The notes below the pieces were generated by a model, which worked only from the letters and a program-made list of their open reading frames with translations, searched no databases and was not told the origin of the DNA. From Cupriavidus pinatubonensis (GTDB taxonomy: Bacteria > Pseudomonadota > Gammaproteobacteria > Burkholderiales > Burkholderiaceae): a stretch of 64,000 bases of DNA. The stretch's first letter is position 1, and each line of letters opens with the position of its first letter. The stretch is from NCBI RefSeq assembly GCF_019602855.1, contig NZ_CP080766.1, positions 558,001-622,000 on the forward strand, read 5' to 3'. A program made the position numbers and the translations under genes. Shown here one piece after another: positions 16,601 to 25,690 of the stretch.

Positions 16601-18265
16601 TCAATGCTGCGATGCCCCCGCAGCCCCGATCCCCGTCATCGACCGCACGAACTGCGCGCCAAAGCGACGCCGCTCCGCAGCAGCCTGCGCCGAGTTGTCC
16701 AGCACCGACACGAGCCACGCGGAGACGAACGCAAGCGTCATCGAGAACAACGCCGGATTCGCATACGGGAAGATCGGCTTGTCATGGTGCAGCAGGCCGA
16801 CCCACACCGTGGGGCCGAGCACCAGCAGCGCCACCGCCGATGCGAGTCCCGCGAGGCTTCCCGCAACGGCGCCCTTCGTGGTCAGTCCCTTCCAGAACAT
16901 CGACAGGAACAGCACCGGGAAGTTGACCGAAGCGGCAATAGCCAGCACGAGCCCGGACAGGAAGGCGATATTCTGCTTCTCGAACAGCACGCCGAGCACC
17001 ATCGCCAGCAGGCCGATGACCAGCGTGGCCGCCTTCGAGACGCGAATCTCGTCCTTCTCGTTCGCCTGTCCTTTGCGGAACACATTGGCGTACAAGTCGT
17101 GCGACACCGCCGAGGCCCCCGAAAGCGCCAGGCCCGCCACCACCGCGAGGATGGTCGCGAACGCCACCGCCGAGATGAAGCCGAGGAACAGGTCACCACC
17201 GATTGCATGCGCGAGATGCACCGCCACCATATTGCTGCCGCCGATGAGCTTGCCCGCGGCATCGCGGTAGGCAGGATCGCTCCCGACCATGACAATAGCG
17301 CCGAAGCCCACCACGAGGATCAGCACGTAGAAGTAGCCGATAAAACCGGTCGCATAGAGCACCGACTTGCGCGCTTCACGCGCATCCGCGACCGTGAAGA
17401 AGCGCATCAGGATATGCGGCAGACCGGCCGTGCCGAACATCATGCCCACGCCCAGCGAAATGGCGTCGATCGGGTTCGACACGAGGCCGCCGGGCGACAG
17501 GATGGCGAGTCCCTTGTCATGCACCTTCGCCGCGCCCGCGAACATCGCTTCGGGGCTGTAGTCGAAGTACGCCAGCACCATGAACGCCATGAACGTGACG
17601 CCGCCCAGCAGCAGCACGGCCTTGATGATCTGCACCCAGGTCGTCGCCAGCATGCCGCCGAACAGCACGTACAGCACCATCAGCAGGCCGACGACGACCA
17701 CGGCCGATTCATAGCTGGTGCCGAACAGCAGTTCAATCAGCTTGCCGGCCCCAACCATCTGCGCGACCAGGTACATGATCACGACGGTCAGCGTGCCGAA
17801 TGCGGCCGTGATGCGCACGGGCTTCTGCGACAGGCGGTACGACACGACGTCGGCAAACGTATAGCGGCCCAGGTTGCGCAGCCGCTCGGCCACGATGAAC
17901 AGGATGATGGGCCAGCCGGCGACCACGCCGAGCGCGTAGATCAGCCCGTCATAGCCCTTGTCGAACATCATTGCCGAGATGCCGAGGAACGATGCGGCCG
18001 AGACCATGTCGCCCGCAATCGCCAGGCCGTTCTGGAAGCCGGTCAGGCCGCCTCCGGCCGCATAGAAGTCCGACGCTGATTTCGTGCGCCGCGCGGCCCA
18101 GCGCGTGATGCCGAGCGTGAACAGCACGAACAGCATGAACATCACGATGGCGCTCCAGTTCAGCGGCCGGCGCGTGACCTCGCCCTGGATGGCAGGCGCC
18201 GCCAGCGCAGCGCCACTTGCCAGGCTCATGATGAGAAGAGGCAGTTTGCGAAGAGTCGGCTTCAT
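16601..18265 (-). CDS. actP: Cation/acetate symporter, sodium:solute symporter family (ActP)
   Basis: 554 residues. A signal-like first segment is followed by about thirteen membrane spans. Family features seen: [36 protein letters not shown] (the SSS family entry motif) and [17 protein letters not shown] at 18265 overlaps the stop of the DUF485 gene by four bases, which selects this start over a GTG three codons upstream. The DUF485-ActP pair is the known yjcH-actP arrangement for uptake of acetate and other short monocarboxylates. It is next to the phenylacetate genes but separated from paaK, so its substrate may be acetate or an aromatic acid; acetate is the default. Confidence 0.88.
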   Translation of the reverse strand: MKPTLRKLPLLIMSLASGAALAAPAIQGEVTRRPLNWSAIVMFMLFVLFTLGITRWAARRTKSASDFYAAGGGLTGFQNGLAIAGDMVSAASFLGISAMMFDKGYDGLIYALGVVAGWPIILFIVAERLRNLGRYTFADVVSYRLSQKPVRITAAFGTLTVVIMYLVAQMVGAGKLIELLFGTSYESAVVVVGLLMVLYVLFGGMLATTWVQIIKAVLLLGGVTFMAFMVLAYFDYSPEAMFAGAAKVHDKGLAILSPGGLVSNPIDAISLGVGMMFGTAGLPHILMRFFTVADAREARKSVLYATGFIGYFYVLILVVGFGAIVMVGSDPAYRDAAGKLIGGSNMVAVHLAHAIGGDLFLGFISAVAFATILAVVAGLALSGASAVSHDLYANVFRKGQANEKDEIRVSKAATLVIGLLAMVLGVLFEKQNIAFLSGLVLAIAASVNFPVLFLSMFWKGLTTKGAVAGSLAGLASAVALLVLGPTVWVGLLHHDKPIFPYANPALFSMTLAFVSAWLVSVLDNSAQAAAERRRFGAQFVRSMTGIGAAGASQH

Positions 18266-18576
18266 GCTTGGCACTCCTTGCGCAGGCGTTCGTTGATCGG
18301 GTCCAGCTCGGTATTGGCCCGACGCACGTAGACCGCAGTCAGCACGATGGCAGCCACGATGATGCCCACGCCGACGGGGATGCCGAGCGTCATGACACCG
18401 CCGCCAAGCGGCGTGCCGAGCGTGGCCGGCGCGAATGCCAGCAGCAGGATGAAGCCGAAATAGATGGCCAGCATCACCACCGTGAGCGACCAGCCCAGGC
18501 GCGCACGCCCGTTGGCCAGCCGGATGAAATCAGGGTGTTGCTGCAGGGTCTCAAGTTCCAGTTGTTGCGCGTCCAT
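18262..18576 (-). CDS. DUF485 domain membrane protein (YjcH-like)
   Basis: 104 residues from the ATG at 18576, preceded by AAAGGAG. Two membrane spans ([20 protein letters not shown] and [15 protein letters not shown]) flank a glycine-rich loop, with the family ending [15 protein letters not shown]485 proteins almost always precede ActP-type symporters and may assist them. Here it overlaps actP by four bases. A longer in-frame extension upstream was rejected as it lacks a ribosome-binding site. Confidence 0.9.
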   Translation of the reverse strand: MDAQQLELETLQQHPDFIRLANGRARLGWSLTVVMLAIYFGFILLLAFAPATLGTPLGGGVMTLGIPVGVGIIVAAIVLTAVYVRRANTELDPINERLRKECQA

Positions 18577-18684
18577 GCGGTCTCCTTTGGCGCGAGGGGG
18601 GCCGTGGCGCCTCTTGGCGGGCGCCATCGTCCTTGTCAAATCGGATTGGAATTGCGGGCCGGCAAGACTTGCCAGCCCGGAAGG

Positions 18685-20031
18685 TCAGATCGCCCCGACC
18701 GGCTGCTCATGCGTAACTTTCGGCCGCATATCCAGCACACGCCGCGCCTTGCCCACACTCGTGCGCTCGATGCCTTCGGCATCGAGCACCTGCACGCGCG
18801 TGGTCACGCCGACGTAGGTCTTGATCTGCTCCTTGAGTTGCTGCTCCAGCGCCGCACGGTCATTGCCGCTCAGGCCAGACGATTGCGGACGCGCTTCGAC
18901 GCGCACCTCGAGCTTGTCCAGATGGCCGTCGCGCGTGACGACGAGCTGGTATTGCGGGGCCAGCGCGGGCGCCTTGAGGATCAGTTCCTCGATCTGCGAC
19001 GGGAACACGTTCACACCGCGGATGATCAACATGTCGTCCGACCGACCCGTGATCTTGCCAATGCGGCGCATCGAACGCGACGTCGGCGGCAGCAGGCGCG
19101 TGAGGTCGCGCGTGCGGTAGCGGATCACCGGCAGCGCTTCCTTGGTCAGCGAGGTGAACACCAGTTCGCCCTCCTCGCCGTCCGGCAGCACTTCGCCGGT
19201 GACCGGATCGATGATCTCGGCATAGAAGTGGTCTTCCCAGATTACCGGGCCGTCCTTGCTTTCGATGCATTCGCACGCCACGCCCGGTCCCATGACTTCC
19301 GACAGGCCGTAGATGTCCACCGCATCGATGCCCGCGCGCGCTTCGATCTCGGCACGCATTGCATCGGTCCACGGCTCGGCGCCGAAGATGCCAACCTTCA
19401 GCGAGCTTTCGGCCGGATCCATACCCTGGCGCATCATCTCCTCGATCAGGTTCAGCATGTACGACGGCGTCACCATGATGATGTTCGGCTGGAACTCGCG
19501 GATCAGCTGTACCTGTTTCTCGGTCTGGCCGCCCGACATCGGGATGACCGTGCAACCCGCCTTTTCCGCACCGTAGTGCGCGCCGAGGCCACCCGTGAAC
19601 AGGCCATAACCGTAGCTCACGTGCACGAGATCGCCTGGACGCCCCCCTGCGGCGCGAATCGAGCGCGCCACCACGCTCGCCCACGTGTCGATATCGCGTG
19701 CGGTGTAGCCCACCACGGTCGGCTTGCCCGTGGTGCCGCTCGATGCGTGCACGCGCGCCACCTTCTCGCGCGGCACGGCGAACATGCCGAACGGGTAGTT
19801 GTCGCGCAGGTCCTGCTTGGCCAGGAACGGGAACTTCGACAGGTCCGACAGCGACTTCAGGTCATCCGGATGCACGCCCGCCGCGTCAAACGACTTGCGG
19901 TAATGCGGCACGTTGTCATAGGCATGGCGCACGCTCCATTTAAGCCGTTCCAGCTGCAGCGCCTGCAGTTCATCGCGGCTGGCGCGTTCGATCGGCTCCA
20001 GCTCGTCGGGGTGGGAAGTGCGTTGAACCAT
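18685..20031 (-). CDS. paaK: Phenylacetate-CoA ligase
   Basis: 448 residues, close to the usual 440. An adenylate-forming enzyme that makes phenylacetyl-CoA from phenylacetate, ATP and CoA, the first step of the pathway. The ATP-binding P-loop HASSGTTGKPTVVGYT is at about residues 94-109. Other family segments are LSEVMGPGVACECIESKDGP, YRTRDLTRLLPPTSRSMRRIGKITGRSDDMLIIRGVNVFPSQIE and a PaaK-type C-terminal domain. It is the last gene of the paa run, 86 bases after paaN. Its presence completes the activation and epoxidation steps of the pathway within the window. Confidence 0.95.
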   Translation of the reverse strand: MVQRTSHPDELEPIERASRDELQALQLERLKWSVRHAYDNVPHYRKSFDAAGVHPDDLKSLSDLSKFPFLAKQDLRDNYPFGMFAVPREKVARVHASSGTTGKPTVVGYTARDIDTWASVVARSIRAAGGRPGDLVHVSYGYGLFTGGLGAHYGAEKAGCTVIPMSGGQTEKQVQLIREFQPNIIMVTPSYMLNLIEEMMRQGMDPAESSLKVGIFGAEPWTDAMRAEIEARAGIDAVDIYGLSEVMGPGVACECIESKDGPVIWEDHFYAEIIDPVTGEVLPDGEEGELVFTSLTKEALPVIRYRTRDLTRLLPPTSRSMRRIGKITGRSDDMLIIRGVNVFPSQIEELILKAPALAPQYQLVVTRDGHLDKLEVRVEARPQSSGLSGNDRAALEQQLKEQIKTYVGVTTRVQVLDAEGIERTSVGKARRVLDMRPKVTHEQPVGAI

Positions 20032-20117
20032 TGTCTACTCCATCGTTATCGTGGCGCCGCATGCTTTGGGGGGCCGGCGCGAGGGGCTACGGTACTGCGA
20101 GCGAAGCTCGGTAAGGG

Positions 20118-21782
20118 TCAGATGTGCTTGCGGCTCTGCACCACGCGGAAGCGGTTGGCGACGAACGCCGCGTCTGACAGCGACGCATTGGCGGCAGGAT
20201 TGGCGCCGGTGGCATGGAAATCGCTGAATGCCGCCGACTGATTGACGAACACGGCGCCGGTCAGGTTGAACGACAGCGCCACGCCGGCCTCTTCCGCTGC
20301 ATCGCTGATCGCATCGGCCACGCCGTCGTTGGTGGTGTAGGCAGACAGCGTCAGCGCGCCGTGTTCCTTTGCGCCGCGGCGAGCCAGATCGATGCTGTGT
20401 GCGGTGTCTTCAGTGGCGACCACGAACGAGATCGGACCGAACAGCTCCTGCATGATCTTGCCTTCGTCGCTTGCATCGACTTTGAGCACCAGCGGCGTGT
20501 GCACGCGGGCGCCGGGGAACTCGGGATGCTGCAGCGCGCGGCTGTCGATGACGATCTCGCCCAGCGACCGAGATGCCTCGATACGCTGCACCACGCCATC
20601 ATTCTGGATCGCGCCGATCAGTTCCACGGCCTTGGCAGCATCGCCCGTCAGCTTGCCCACGGCTTCGCCAATCGCGCTGGCGACCTGATCGAAGCTCAGG
20701 TGCCCTTCCGGCGTGTCGATGCCGCCCTTTGGCACATAGATGTTCTGCGGCGCCGTGCACATCTGGCCAGAGTACAGCGCGAGCGAGAACGCGATATTGC
20801 GCACCATGCCCTTGAAGTCGCTGGTCGAGTCGATGACGATCTGGTTCACGCCAGCCTTCTCGGTGTACACCTGCGCCTGGTGCGCATTGCGCTCGAGCCA
20901 GTCACCGTTGGCGGTGCTGCCGGTGAAATCGATCAGGCGCACTTCCGGACGCAGCGCGAGCGTCGATGCCATGCGCTCGGTCGGGTCGTGGGCGACCAGC
21001 GTGACGAGGTTCGGGTCGAAGCCGGCTTCCTGCAGCACTTCACGCGCGACTTCCACGGTGATGGCGAGCGGCAGGATCGCGCCCGGGTGCGGCTTGACCA
21101 CCACGGCGTTGCCGGTGGCAAGGCTCGCGAACAGGCCCGGATATCCGTTCCACGTCGGGAACGTGCAGCAGCCGATCACCAGGCCGACACCACGCGGCAC
21201 CACGGTGTACTGCTTCTCCATGCGCAGCGGCTCGTTCTTGCCTTGCGGCTTCTCCCACACTGCACGCTTCGGGATGCGACGCATCTCGTCCCACGCATAG
21301 GCCACGGCTTCCAGGCCGCGGTCCTGCGCGTGCGGGCCGCCGGCCTGGAAGGCCATCATGAAGGCCTGGCCGGTGGTGTGCATGACTGCGTACGCAATCT
21401 CGAAGCTGCGGCGGTTCAGGCGATGCAGGATCTCGAGCGAGACGCCAACCCAAGCCTCGGGGCCAGCCTTGCGCCATGCGGGCATGCCTGCCGCCACGCC
21501 GGCGAAAAGCTGGTCGAAATCGGGCTTCGGATAGGTAACGCCCAGTTCCGTGCCATACGGCGAGACTTCCTTGCCGGCCTGGCCGACCGTGCCCGGCTGT
21601 GTCAGCGCGAAGGGCTTGTTCAGCCGCGCTTCGAATGCGGCCTTGCCGTCGGCGTTGGCGGTCTCGCCGTACGCCCTGGGGCTCGGCATTTCGGGGAACG
21701 GGCTCCAGTAGCCGCGCTCGGCGATGGCCTGGGTGGCTTGGTCCAGCAGCGCCTGATGACGCGTGAAAAACGGATGGGACAC
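20118..21782 (-). CDS. paaN: Phenylacetic acid degradation protein PaaN (aldehyde dehydrogenase type)
   Basis: 554 residues with the N-terminus MSHPFFTRHQALLDQATQAI. It carries the aldehyde dehydrogenase fold with the catalytic Cys in YSGQMCTAPQN and the general base Glu in YTEKAGVNQIV. Length and wording match the short PaaN2 group, not the bifunctional PaaZ (about 680 residues), because no MaoC-type hydratase domain follows. In this group the protein is thought to oxidise the semialdehyde produced after ring opening. It lies between paaE and paaK on the same strand, spaced 64 bases from paaE. Confidence 0.9.
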   Translation of the reverse strand: MSHPFFTRHQALLDQATQAIAERGYWSPFPEMPSPRAYGETANADGKAAFEARLNKPFALTQPGTVGQAGKEVSPYGTELGVTYPKPDFDQLFAGVAAGMPAWRKAGPEAWVGVSLEILHRLNRRSFEIAYAVMHTTGQAFMMAFQAGGPHAQDRGLEAVAYAWDEMRRIPKRAVWEKPQGKNEPLRMEKQYTVVPRGVGLVIGCCTFPTWNGYPGLFASLATGNAVVVKPHPGAILPLAITVEVAREVLQEAGFDPNLVTLVAHDPTERMASTLALRPEVRLIDFTGSTANGDWLERNAHQAQVYTEKAGVNQIVIDSTSDFKGMVRNIAFSLALYSGQMCTAPQNIYVPKGGIDTPEGHLSFDQVASAIGEAVGKLTGDAAKAVELIGAIQNDGVVQRIEASRSLGEIVIDSRALQHPEFPGARVHTPLVLKVDASDEGKIMQELFGPISFVVATEDTAHSIDLARRGAKEHGALTLSAYTTNDGVADAISDAAEEAGVALSFNLTGAVFVNQSAAFSDFHATGANPAANASLSDAAFVANRFRVVQSRKHI

Positions 21783-21846
21783 AGCTTGCTCCGGGGAAAT
21801 GTTTGCTTGAATGGCTTGAATGACTTGAATGGACGCCGGGAACCGC

Positions 21847-22923
21847 TCAGGTTTCCTGGTCGAAATCGATCACCAGCTTGTCGGTGACGGCGTAGCTCTG
21901 GCAGCTCAGGATGAAACCGCGCGCAACCTCGTAGTCTTCGAGCGCGAAGTTGACATCCATGTCGACCTCGCCTTCGATGCGCTTGCAGCGGCACGTGGAA
22001 CAGACGCCGCCCTTGCAGGAGTAAGGCAGCTCGATCCCCTGCGCCAGGGCGGCGTCGAGGATGGTCTCCTTGTTCTTCTCCAGCGTGAACTGCCGCGTGC
22101 GGCCATCCTGGATCACCGTGACCTCGCACTGCTGCTGCCCCAGCTGCTTGTGTGCGTGCGCCGCGGGGCGCGCCGCGGGAATGCTGGTGGCGAACAGTTC
22201 GCGCTTGATGCGTGCCTTGTCGACGCCGTTTTCCTGCAGCGCATGCGACACCTCTTCCATCATCGAATGCGGGCCGCAGATAAAGGCCACGTCGATGTCC
22301 TGCGGGCGCACCCAGTGGCGCAGCAGCGCGCGCACTTTCTCGCCGTCGATGCGGCCATTGAACAGGTCGATGTCGAGCTGTTCGCGGCTCAGGATGAAGA
22401 CGAGGTTGAAGCGCTCGAGGTAGGTGTCCTTCAGGTCTTCAAGTTCTTCCTTGAACAGCACCGACGACGATGCGCGGTTGCCGTAGAACAGCGTGAAGCG
22501 GCTGTCCGGCTCGGTCATCAGCGTGGTCTTGATGATCGACAGCATCGGCGTGATGCCGCTGCCGGCGGCGAACGCCACGTAGTGCTTGCTGTGCGTGTCC
22601 GACAGCGGCACGTGGAAATGTCCCGACGGCGGCATGACTTCCAGCGTCATGCCCGGCTGCAACGCATCGTTGGCCCAGTTCGAGAACATGCCGCCATCCA
22701 CGCGCTTGATCGCCACGCGCAGGCGCCGGTCCTGCACGGCGGAGCAGATCGAGTACGAGCGGCGGACGTCCTCGCCGCCGATGCCGGCGCGCAGCGTCAG
22801 ATGCTGGCCCTGCACGTAGCGATAGGTATCGGCCAGGTCCTCCGGCACGGCGAAAGTCACCGCCACGGCATCGCGCGTTTCGCGTGTCACGCTGGCGACG
22901 GTCAGTTCATGGAATTTGCTCAT
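21847..22923 (-). CDS. paaE: 1,2-phenylacetyl-CoA epoxidase reductase subunit PaaE
   Basis: 358 residues. N-terminal ferredoxin-NADP reductase module: FAD-binding RRSYSICS and the NADPH region FAAGSGITPMLSI. C-terminal plant-type 2Fe-2S ferredoxin domain with the four cysteines in SCKGGVCSTCRC and ILSCQSY. It passes electrons from NADPH to the PaaABC oxygenase that epoxidises the ring of phenylacetyl-CoA. Fifth gene of the paaABCDE operon, starting 18 bases after paaD. Confidence 0.95.
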   Translation of the reverse strand: MSKFHELTVASVTRETRDAVAVTFAVPEDLADTYRYVQGQHLTLRAGIGGEDVRRSYSICSAVQDRRLRVAIKRVDGGMFSNWANDALQPGMTLEVMPPSGHFHVPLSDTHSKHYVAFAAGSGITPMLSIIKTTLMTEPDSRFTLFYGNRASSSVLFKEELEDLKDTYLERFNLVFILSREQLDIDLFNGRIDGEKVRALLRHWVRPQDIDVAFICGPHSMMEEVSHALQENGVDKARIKRELFATSIPAARPAAHAHKQLGQQQCEVTVIQDGRTRQFTLEKNKETILDAALAQGIELPYSCKGGVCSTCRCKRIEGEVDMDVNFALEDYEVARGFILSCQSYAVTDKLVIDFDQET

Positions 22924-22941
22924 TCTGCGGCTCCGGGCGGC

Positions 22942-23457
22942 TCAATGGGCCTTGAAATAGTCGAAAGGTTCCTTGCAATCGCCGCAGCGGTACAGGGCCT
23001 TGCAGGCGGTCGAGCCGAACTGGCTGACCAGGCGTGTGTGGCGCGAGCCGCAGTGCGGGCAGGCCACCACCAGCGCGGGCGACGCCTTGCGGCTGATGCC
23101 GCTGATGTCAATCACCTGCTGCGCGGGCGGCGCAATGCCGTAGCCGGACAGGCTGGCCTTGCCGCGCGGGCTCATCCAGTCGGTGGTCCAGGCCGGCGCC
23201 AGGCGCGTTTGCACGCTGATGCGGTCGATGCCCTGCGCACCCAGCACGCGCTCGATGTCGTCGCGGATCACCGTCATGGCCGGGCAGCCCGAGTACGTCG
23301 GCGTGATGGTGATCACGCAGGCGTCGTCAATCCACGCCACGTCGCGCACGATGCCCAGGTCGACGACGGAGATCACCGGGATTTCCGGGTCGGGCACCTG
23401 CTCCAGCCAGTCCCAGAGCTGTGCAACGCTGGCGCGTTCCAACACTTGCGCTGACAT
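22942..23457 (-). CDS. paaD: 1,2-phenylacetyl-CoA epoxidase subunit PaaD (Fe-S maturation-type)
   Basis: 171 residues from the ATG at 23457, five bases after the paaC stop; a GTG four codons upstream overlaps paaC and is less likely. The N-terminal domain is MIP18/DUF59-like (VPDPEIPVISVVDLGIVRDV, then TYSGCPAMTVI), as in iron-sulfur assembly factors. The C-terminal end has a zinc-ribbon-like CPHCGSRHTRL...CGDC with four cysteines. PaaD is needed for the multicomponent epoxygenase, probably for cluster assembly of the reductase. Co-transcribed with paaABC and paaE. Confidence 0.93.
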   Translation of the reverse strand: MSAQVLERASVAQLWDWLEQVPDPEIPVISVVDLGIVRDVAWIDDACVITITPTYSGCPAMTVIRDDIERVLGAQGIDRISVQTRLAPAWTTDWMSPRGKASLSGYGIAPPAQQVIDISGISRKASPALVVACPHCGSRHTRLVSQFGSTACKALYRCGDCKEPFDYFKAH

Positions 23458-23462
23458 GGCGC

Positions 23463-24215
23463 TCACCACCGGGCGCCAGGATAGGCGCGCTGCAGGAACT
23501 GCATCTCGGCCAGCAGGTAGCCAAGATGTTCAGTATGGCGGCCCTGGCGGCCACCGGTCTGCGACCAATTGCCAGCGGGGATGCGCAACGTGGCTTCCTC
23601 CAGTACCTCGCCCACATGGCGCTGCCACGACTCGGCCAGCGAGGCCGGATCGACCGCAACGCCCTGTGCAACCAGCGCGACTTCGGCAGCATCGGACTCG
23701 AACAGTTCGCCGGTGAACATCCACAGGTCGTCGAAGGCATCCTGCATGCGGCGATGGCTCTCCTCGGTGCCGTCACCAAGGCGAACGACGAGGTCCCCGC
23801 TGCGGCGCACGTGGTAGGTCACTTCCTTCAGCGACTTGGCCGCAATCTCTGCAATGCGCGCATCGGTCGAGTGCTGCAGCCGCTCAAGCAGGAAGTAGTG
23901 CCAGGTATCGAACAGGAACTGGCGGGCCAGCGTGTCGGCGTAGCTGCCGTTGGGCTGTTCGACGAGCAGCAGGTTGCGGAACTGGTGGGCATCGCGCAGG
24001 TAGGCAAGCTGGTCAGCGTTGCGGCCCACGCCTTCGACTTCCGCCGCGTAGCCGAGCCACAGGCGGGTCTGGCCGACGAGATCCAGCGCGACGTTGGTCA
24101 GCGCAATGTCCTCTTCCAGCGCGGGGCCGCGGCCGCACCATTCCGACAGGCGCTGGCCCAGCACCAGCGTGGTATCGCCCAGGCGCTGCAGATATTCGAA
24201 CTTGTGTTGGTCCAT
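23463..24215 (-). CDS. paaC: 1,2-phenylacetyl-CoA epoxidase structural subunit PaaC
   Basis: 250 residues. The helical ferritin-like protein is the non-catalytic partner of PaaA. Visible family features include LGDTTLVLGQRLSEWCGRGPALEEDIALTNVALDLVGQ near the start and the RRMQDAFDDLWMFTGELF segment later. It forms the PaaAC heterodimer that binds phenylacetyl-CoA. It lies 26 bases after paaB and just before paaD in the operon. Confidence 0.94.
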   Translation of the reverse strand: MDQHKFEYLQRLGDTTLVLGQRLSEWCGRGPALEEDIALTNVALDLVGQTRLWLGYAAEVEGVGRNADQLAYLRDAHQFRNLLLVEQPNGSYADTLARQFLFDTWHYFLLERLQHSTDARIAEIAAKSLKEVTYHVRRSGDLVVRLGDGTEESHRRMQDAFDDLWMFTGELFESDAAEVALVAQGVAVDPASLAESWQRHVGEVLEEATLRIPAGNWSQTGGRQGRHTEHLGYLLAEMQFLQRAYPGARW

Positions 24216-24241
24216 GGTGGATGCGTCCTCGCGCCTGGAAT

Positions 24242-24523
24242 TCAGATGTGCTTGACCTCTTCCGGCATCGGGAAGAAGGTGGGGTGGCGGTAGACCTTGC
24301 TGTTGGCGGGCTCGAACAGCGGGCCCTTGTCGCCGGGGCTGCTGGCGACTACGTCGGCGGCTTTCACGACCCAGACGCTGACGCCTTCATTGCGACGCGT
24401 GTAGACGTCACGCGCGTGATTGATCGCCATTTCGCCGTCCGGCGCATGCAGGCTGCCCACGTGCTTGTGAGCGAGACCGTGCTGGCTGCGGATAAAGATC
24501 TCCCAAAGCGGCCACTCTTTCAT
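24242..24523 (-). CDS. paaB: 1,2-phenylacetyl-CoA epoxidase subunit PaaB
   Basis: 93 residues, the typical length. ATG at 24523 gives the family N-terminus MKEWPLWEIFIRSQHGLAHKH, with the conserved HVGSLHAPD, NARDVYTRRNEG-like segment (NHARDVYTRR) and a C-terminal FFPMPEEVKHI. An upstream in-frame extension was rejected because an AGGAG site precedes this ATG. PaaB bridges PaaAC heterodimers in the epoxidase complex. 55 bases after paaA. Confidence 0.94.
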   Translation of the reverse strand: MKEWPLWEIFIRSQHGLAHKHVGSLHAPDGEMAINHARDVYTRRNEGVSVWVVKAADVVASSPGDKGPLFEPANSKVYRHPTFFPMPEEVKHI

Positions 24524-24578
24524 GGCAACTCTCCTGTCAGTTTGTGAGGGGTTGTTGGCGCGGCGGCGCGCCGGATGC

Positions 24579-25562
24579 TCAGGCGGCGGCGCGCTCTTGC
24601 TTGTCGGCGCGGGCCACCAGCGCTTCACGGAACCACGCACCGTCGTCCCAGGCCTTGACGCGCGTGCGCAGGCGGTCGCGGTTGCACGGGCCGTTGCCGC
24701 GCAGGACGTTGTAGAACTCGTCCCAGTTGATCGCGCCGAAATCGTAATGGCCGCGTTCCTCGTTCCACTTGAGGTCCGGATCGGGAATGGTCAGGCCCAG
24801 GTACTCGGCCTGCGGCACGGTCTGATCGACCATCTTCTGGCGCAGCTCGTCGTTCGAGAACAGCTTGATGCGCCATTTCATCGACTGCGCGCTGTTCGGT
24901 GAATCCGCATCGGACGGGCCGAACATCATCAGCGCGGGCCACCACCAGCGGTTCAGTGCGTCCTGCGCCATCTGTTTCTGTTCGGCCGTGCCTTGGCACA
25001 GCTTGAGCAGGATGTCGTAGCCCTGGCGCTGGTGGAACGACTCTTCTTTGCACACGCGCACCATGGCGCGGGCATACGGACCAAACGAGCAGCGGCACAG
25101 CGGCACCTGGTTGATGATGGCCGAGCCATCGACCAGCCAGCCGATCGCGCCGATGTCGGCCCAGCTCAGCGTCGGGTAGTTGAAGATGCTCGAATACTTC
25201 GCCTTGCCGGAGTGCAGGTCGCCCAGCAGTTCGTCGCGCGAAGCACCGAGCGTTTCGGCGGCGCTATACAGGTAGAGGCCGTGGCCCGCTTCGTCCTGGA
25301 TCTTTGCCAGCAGCACGGCCTTGCGTTCCAGCGTCGGCGCACGCGTGACCCAGTTGCCTTCAGGCAGTTGGCCGATGATCTCGGAATGCGCGTGCTGCGA
25401 GATCTGGCGGATCAGGGTCTTGCGGTAAGCCTCGGGCATCCAGTCCTTCGCTTCGATCTTGATGCCGGCATCCACGCGTGCCTGGAACTCGCGCTCCTGC
25501 GGGTCCATCTCTTCCATCGCGCGGAGCCATGTTGCCCCGGTATCCACCAACTGTGCGTACAT
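24579..25562 (-). CDS. paaA: 1,2-phenylacetyl-CoA epoxidase catalytic subunit PaaA
   Basis: 327 residues. The catalytic di-iron oxygenase subunit. Metal-site motifs are EAGHGLYLY (about residues 99-107) and the later [12 protein letters not shown], which supply the carboxylate and histidine ligands. It inserts one oxygen atom of O2 into the aromatic ring of phenylacetyl-CoA. First gene of the minus-strand operon paaABCDE-N-K. Its promoter lies in the 128-base region shared with paaX, next to a nested inverted repeat. Confidence 0.95.
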   Translation of the reverse strand: MYAQLVDTGATWLRAMEEMDPQEREFQARVDAGIKIEAKDWMPEAYRKTLIRQISQHAHSEIIGQLPEGNWVTRAPTLERKAVLLAKIQDEAGHGLYLYSAAETLGASRDELLGDLHSGKAKYSSIFNYPTLSWADIGAIGWLVDGSAIINQVPLCRCSFGPYARAMVRVCKEESFHQRQGYDILLKLCQGTAEQKQMAQDALNRWWWPALMMFGPSDADSPNSAQSMKWRIKLFSNDELRQKMVDQTVPQAEYLGLTIPDPDLKWNEERGHYDFGAINWDEFYNVLRGNGPCNRDRLRTRVKAWDDGAWFREALVARADKQERAAA

Positions 25563-25622
25563 GCAGTACTCCGCTTTGTAGGGTCTTGACCTGCGTCAAA
25601 TCATTCGGTTGCAATGGATGAT

Positions 25623-25665
25623 AGTGATACAATTTGATTCAAACAATCGACGTTTGTGTATCACT
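25623..25665. promoter_or_regulatory. Nested inverted repeat, probable PaaX operator
   Basis: AGTGATACA (25623-25631) pairs with TGTATCACT (25657-25665). Inside it CAAAC (25640-25644) pairs with GTTTG (25652-25656). It lies in the paaA/paaX divergent region, upstream of both genes. The outer arms are consistent with the wide palindromes bound by PaaX in other proteobacteria; actual binding is inferred. Confidence 0.7.
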
Positions 25666-25690
25666 TTCGGAATCATTTTGAGGGGCATGC

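Noticed and set aside
18268..20241. 657-codon frame antisense to DUF485 and paaK
   Set aside because: Overlaps well-supported genes and has the His/Arg-rich composition of a complementary-strand artefact.
20214..23454. Long frames antisense to paaN, paaE and paaD
   Set aside because: The minus-strand genes have clear catalytic motifs; the plus-strand frames have none.
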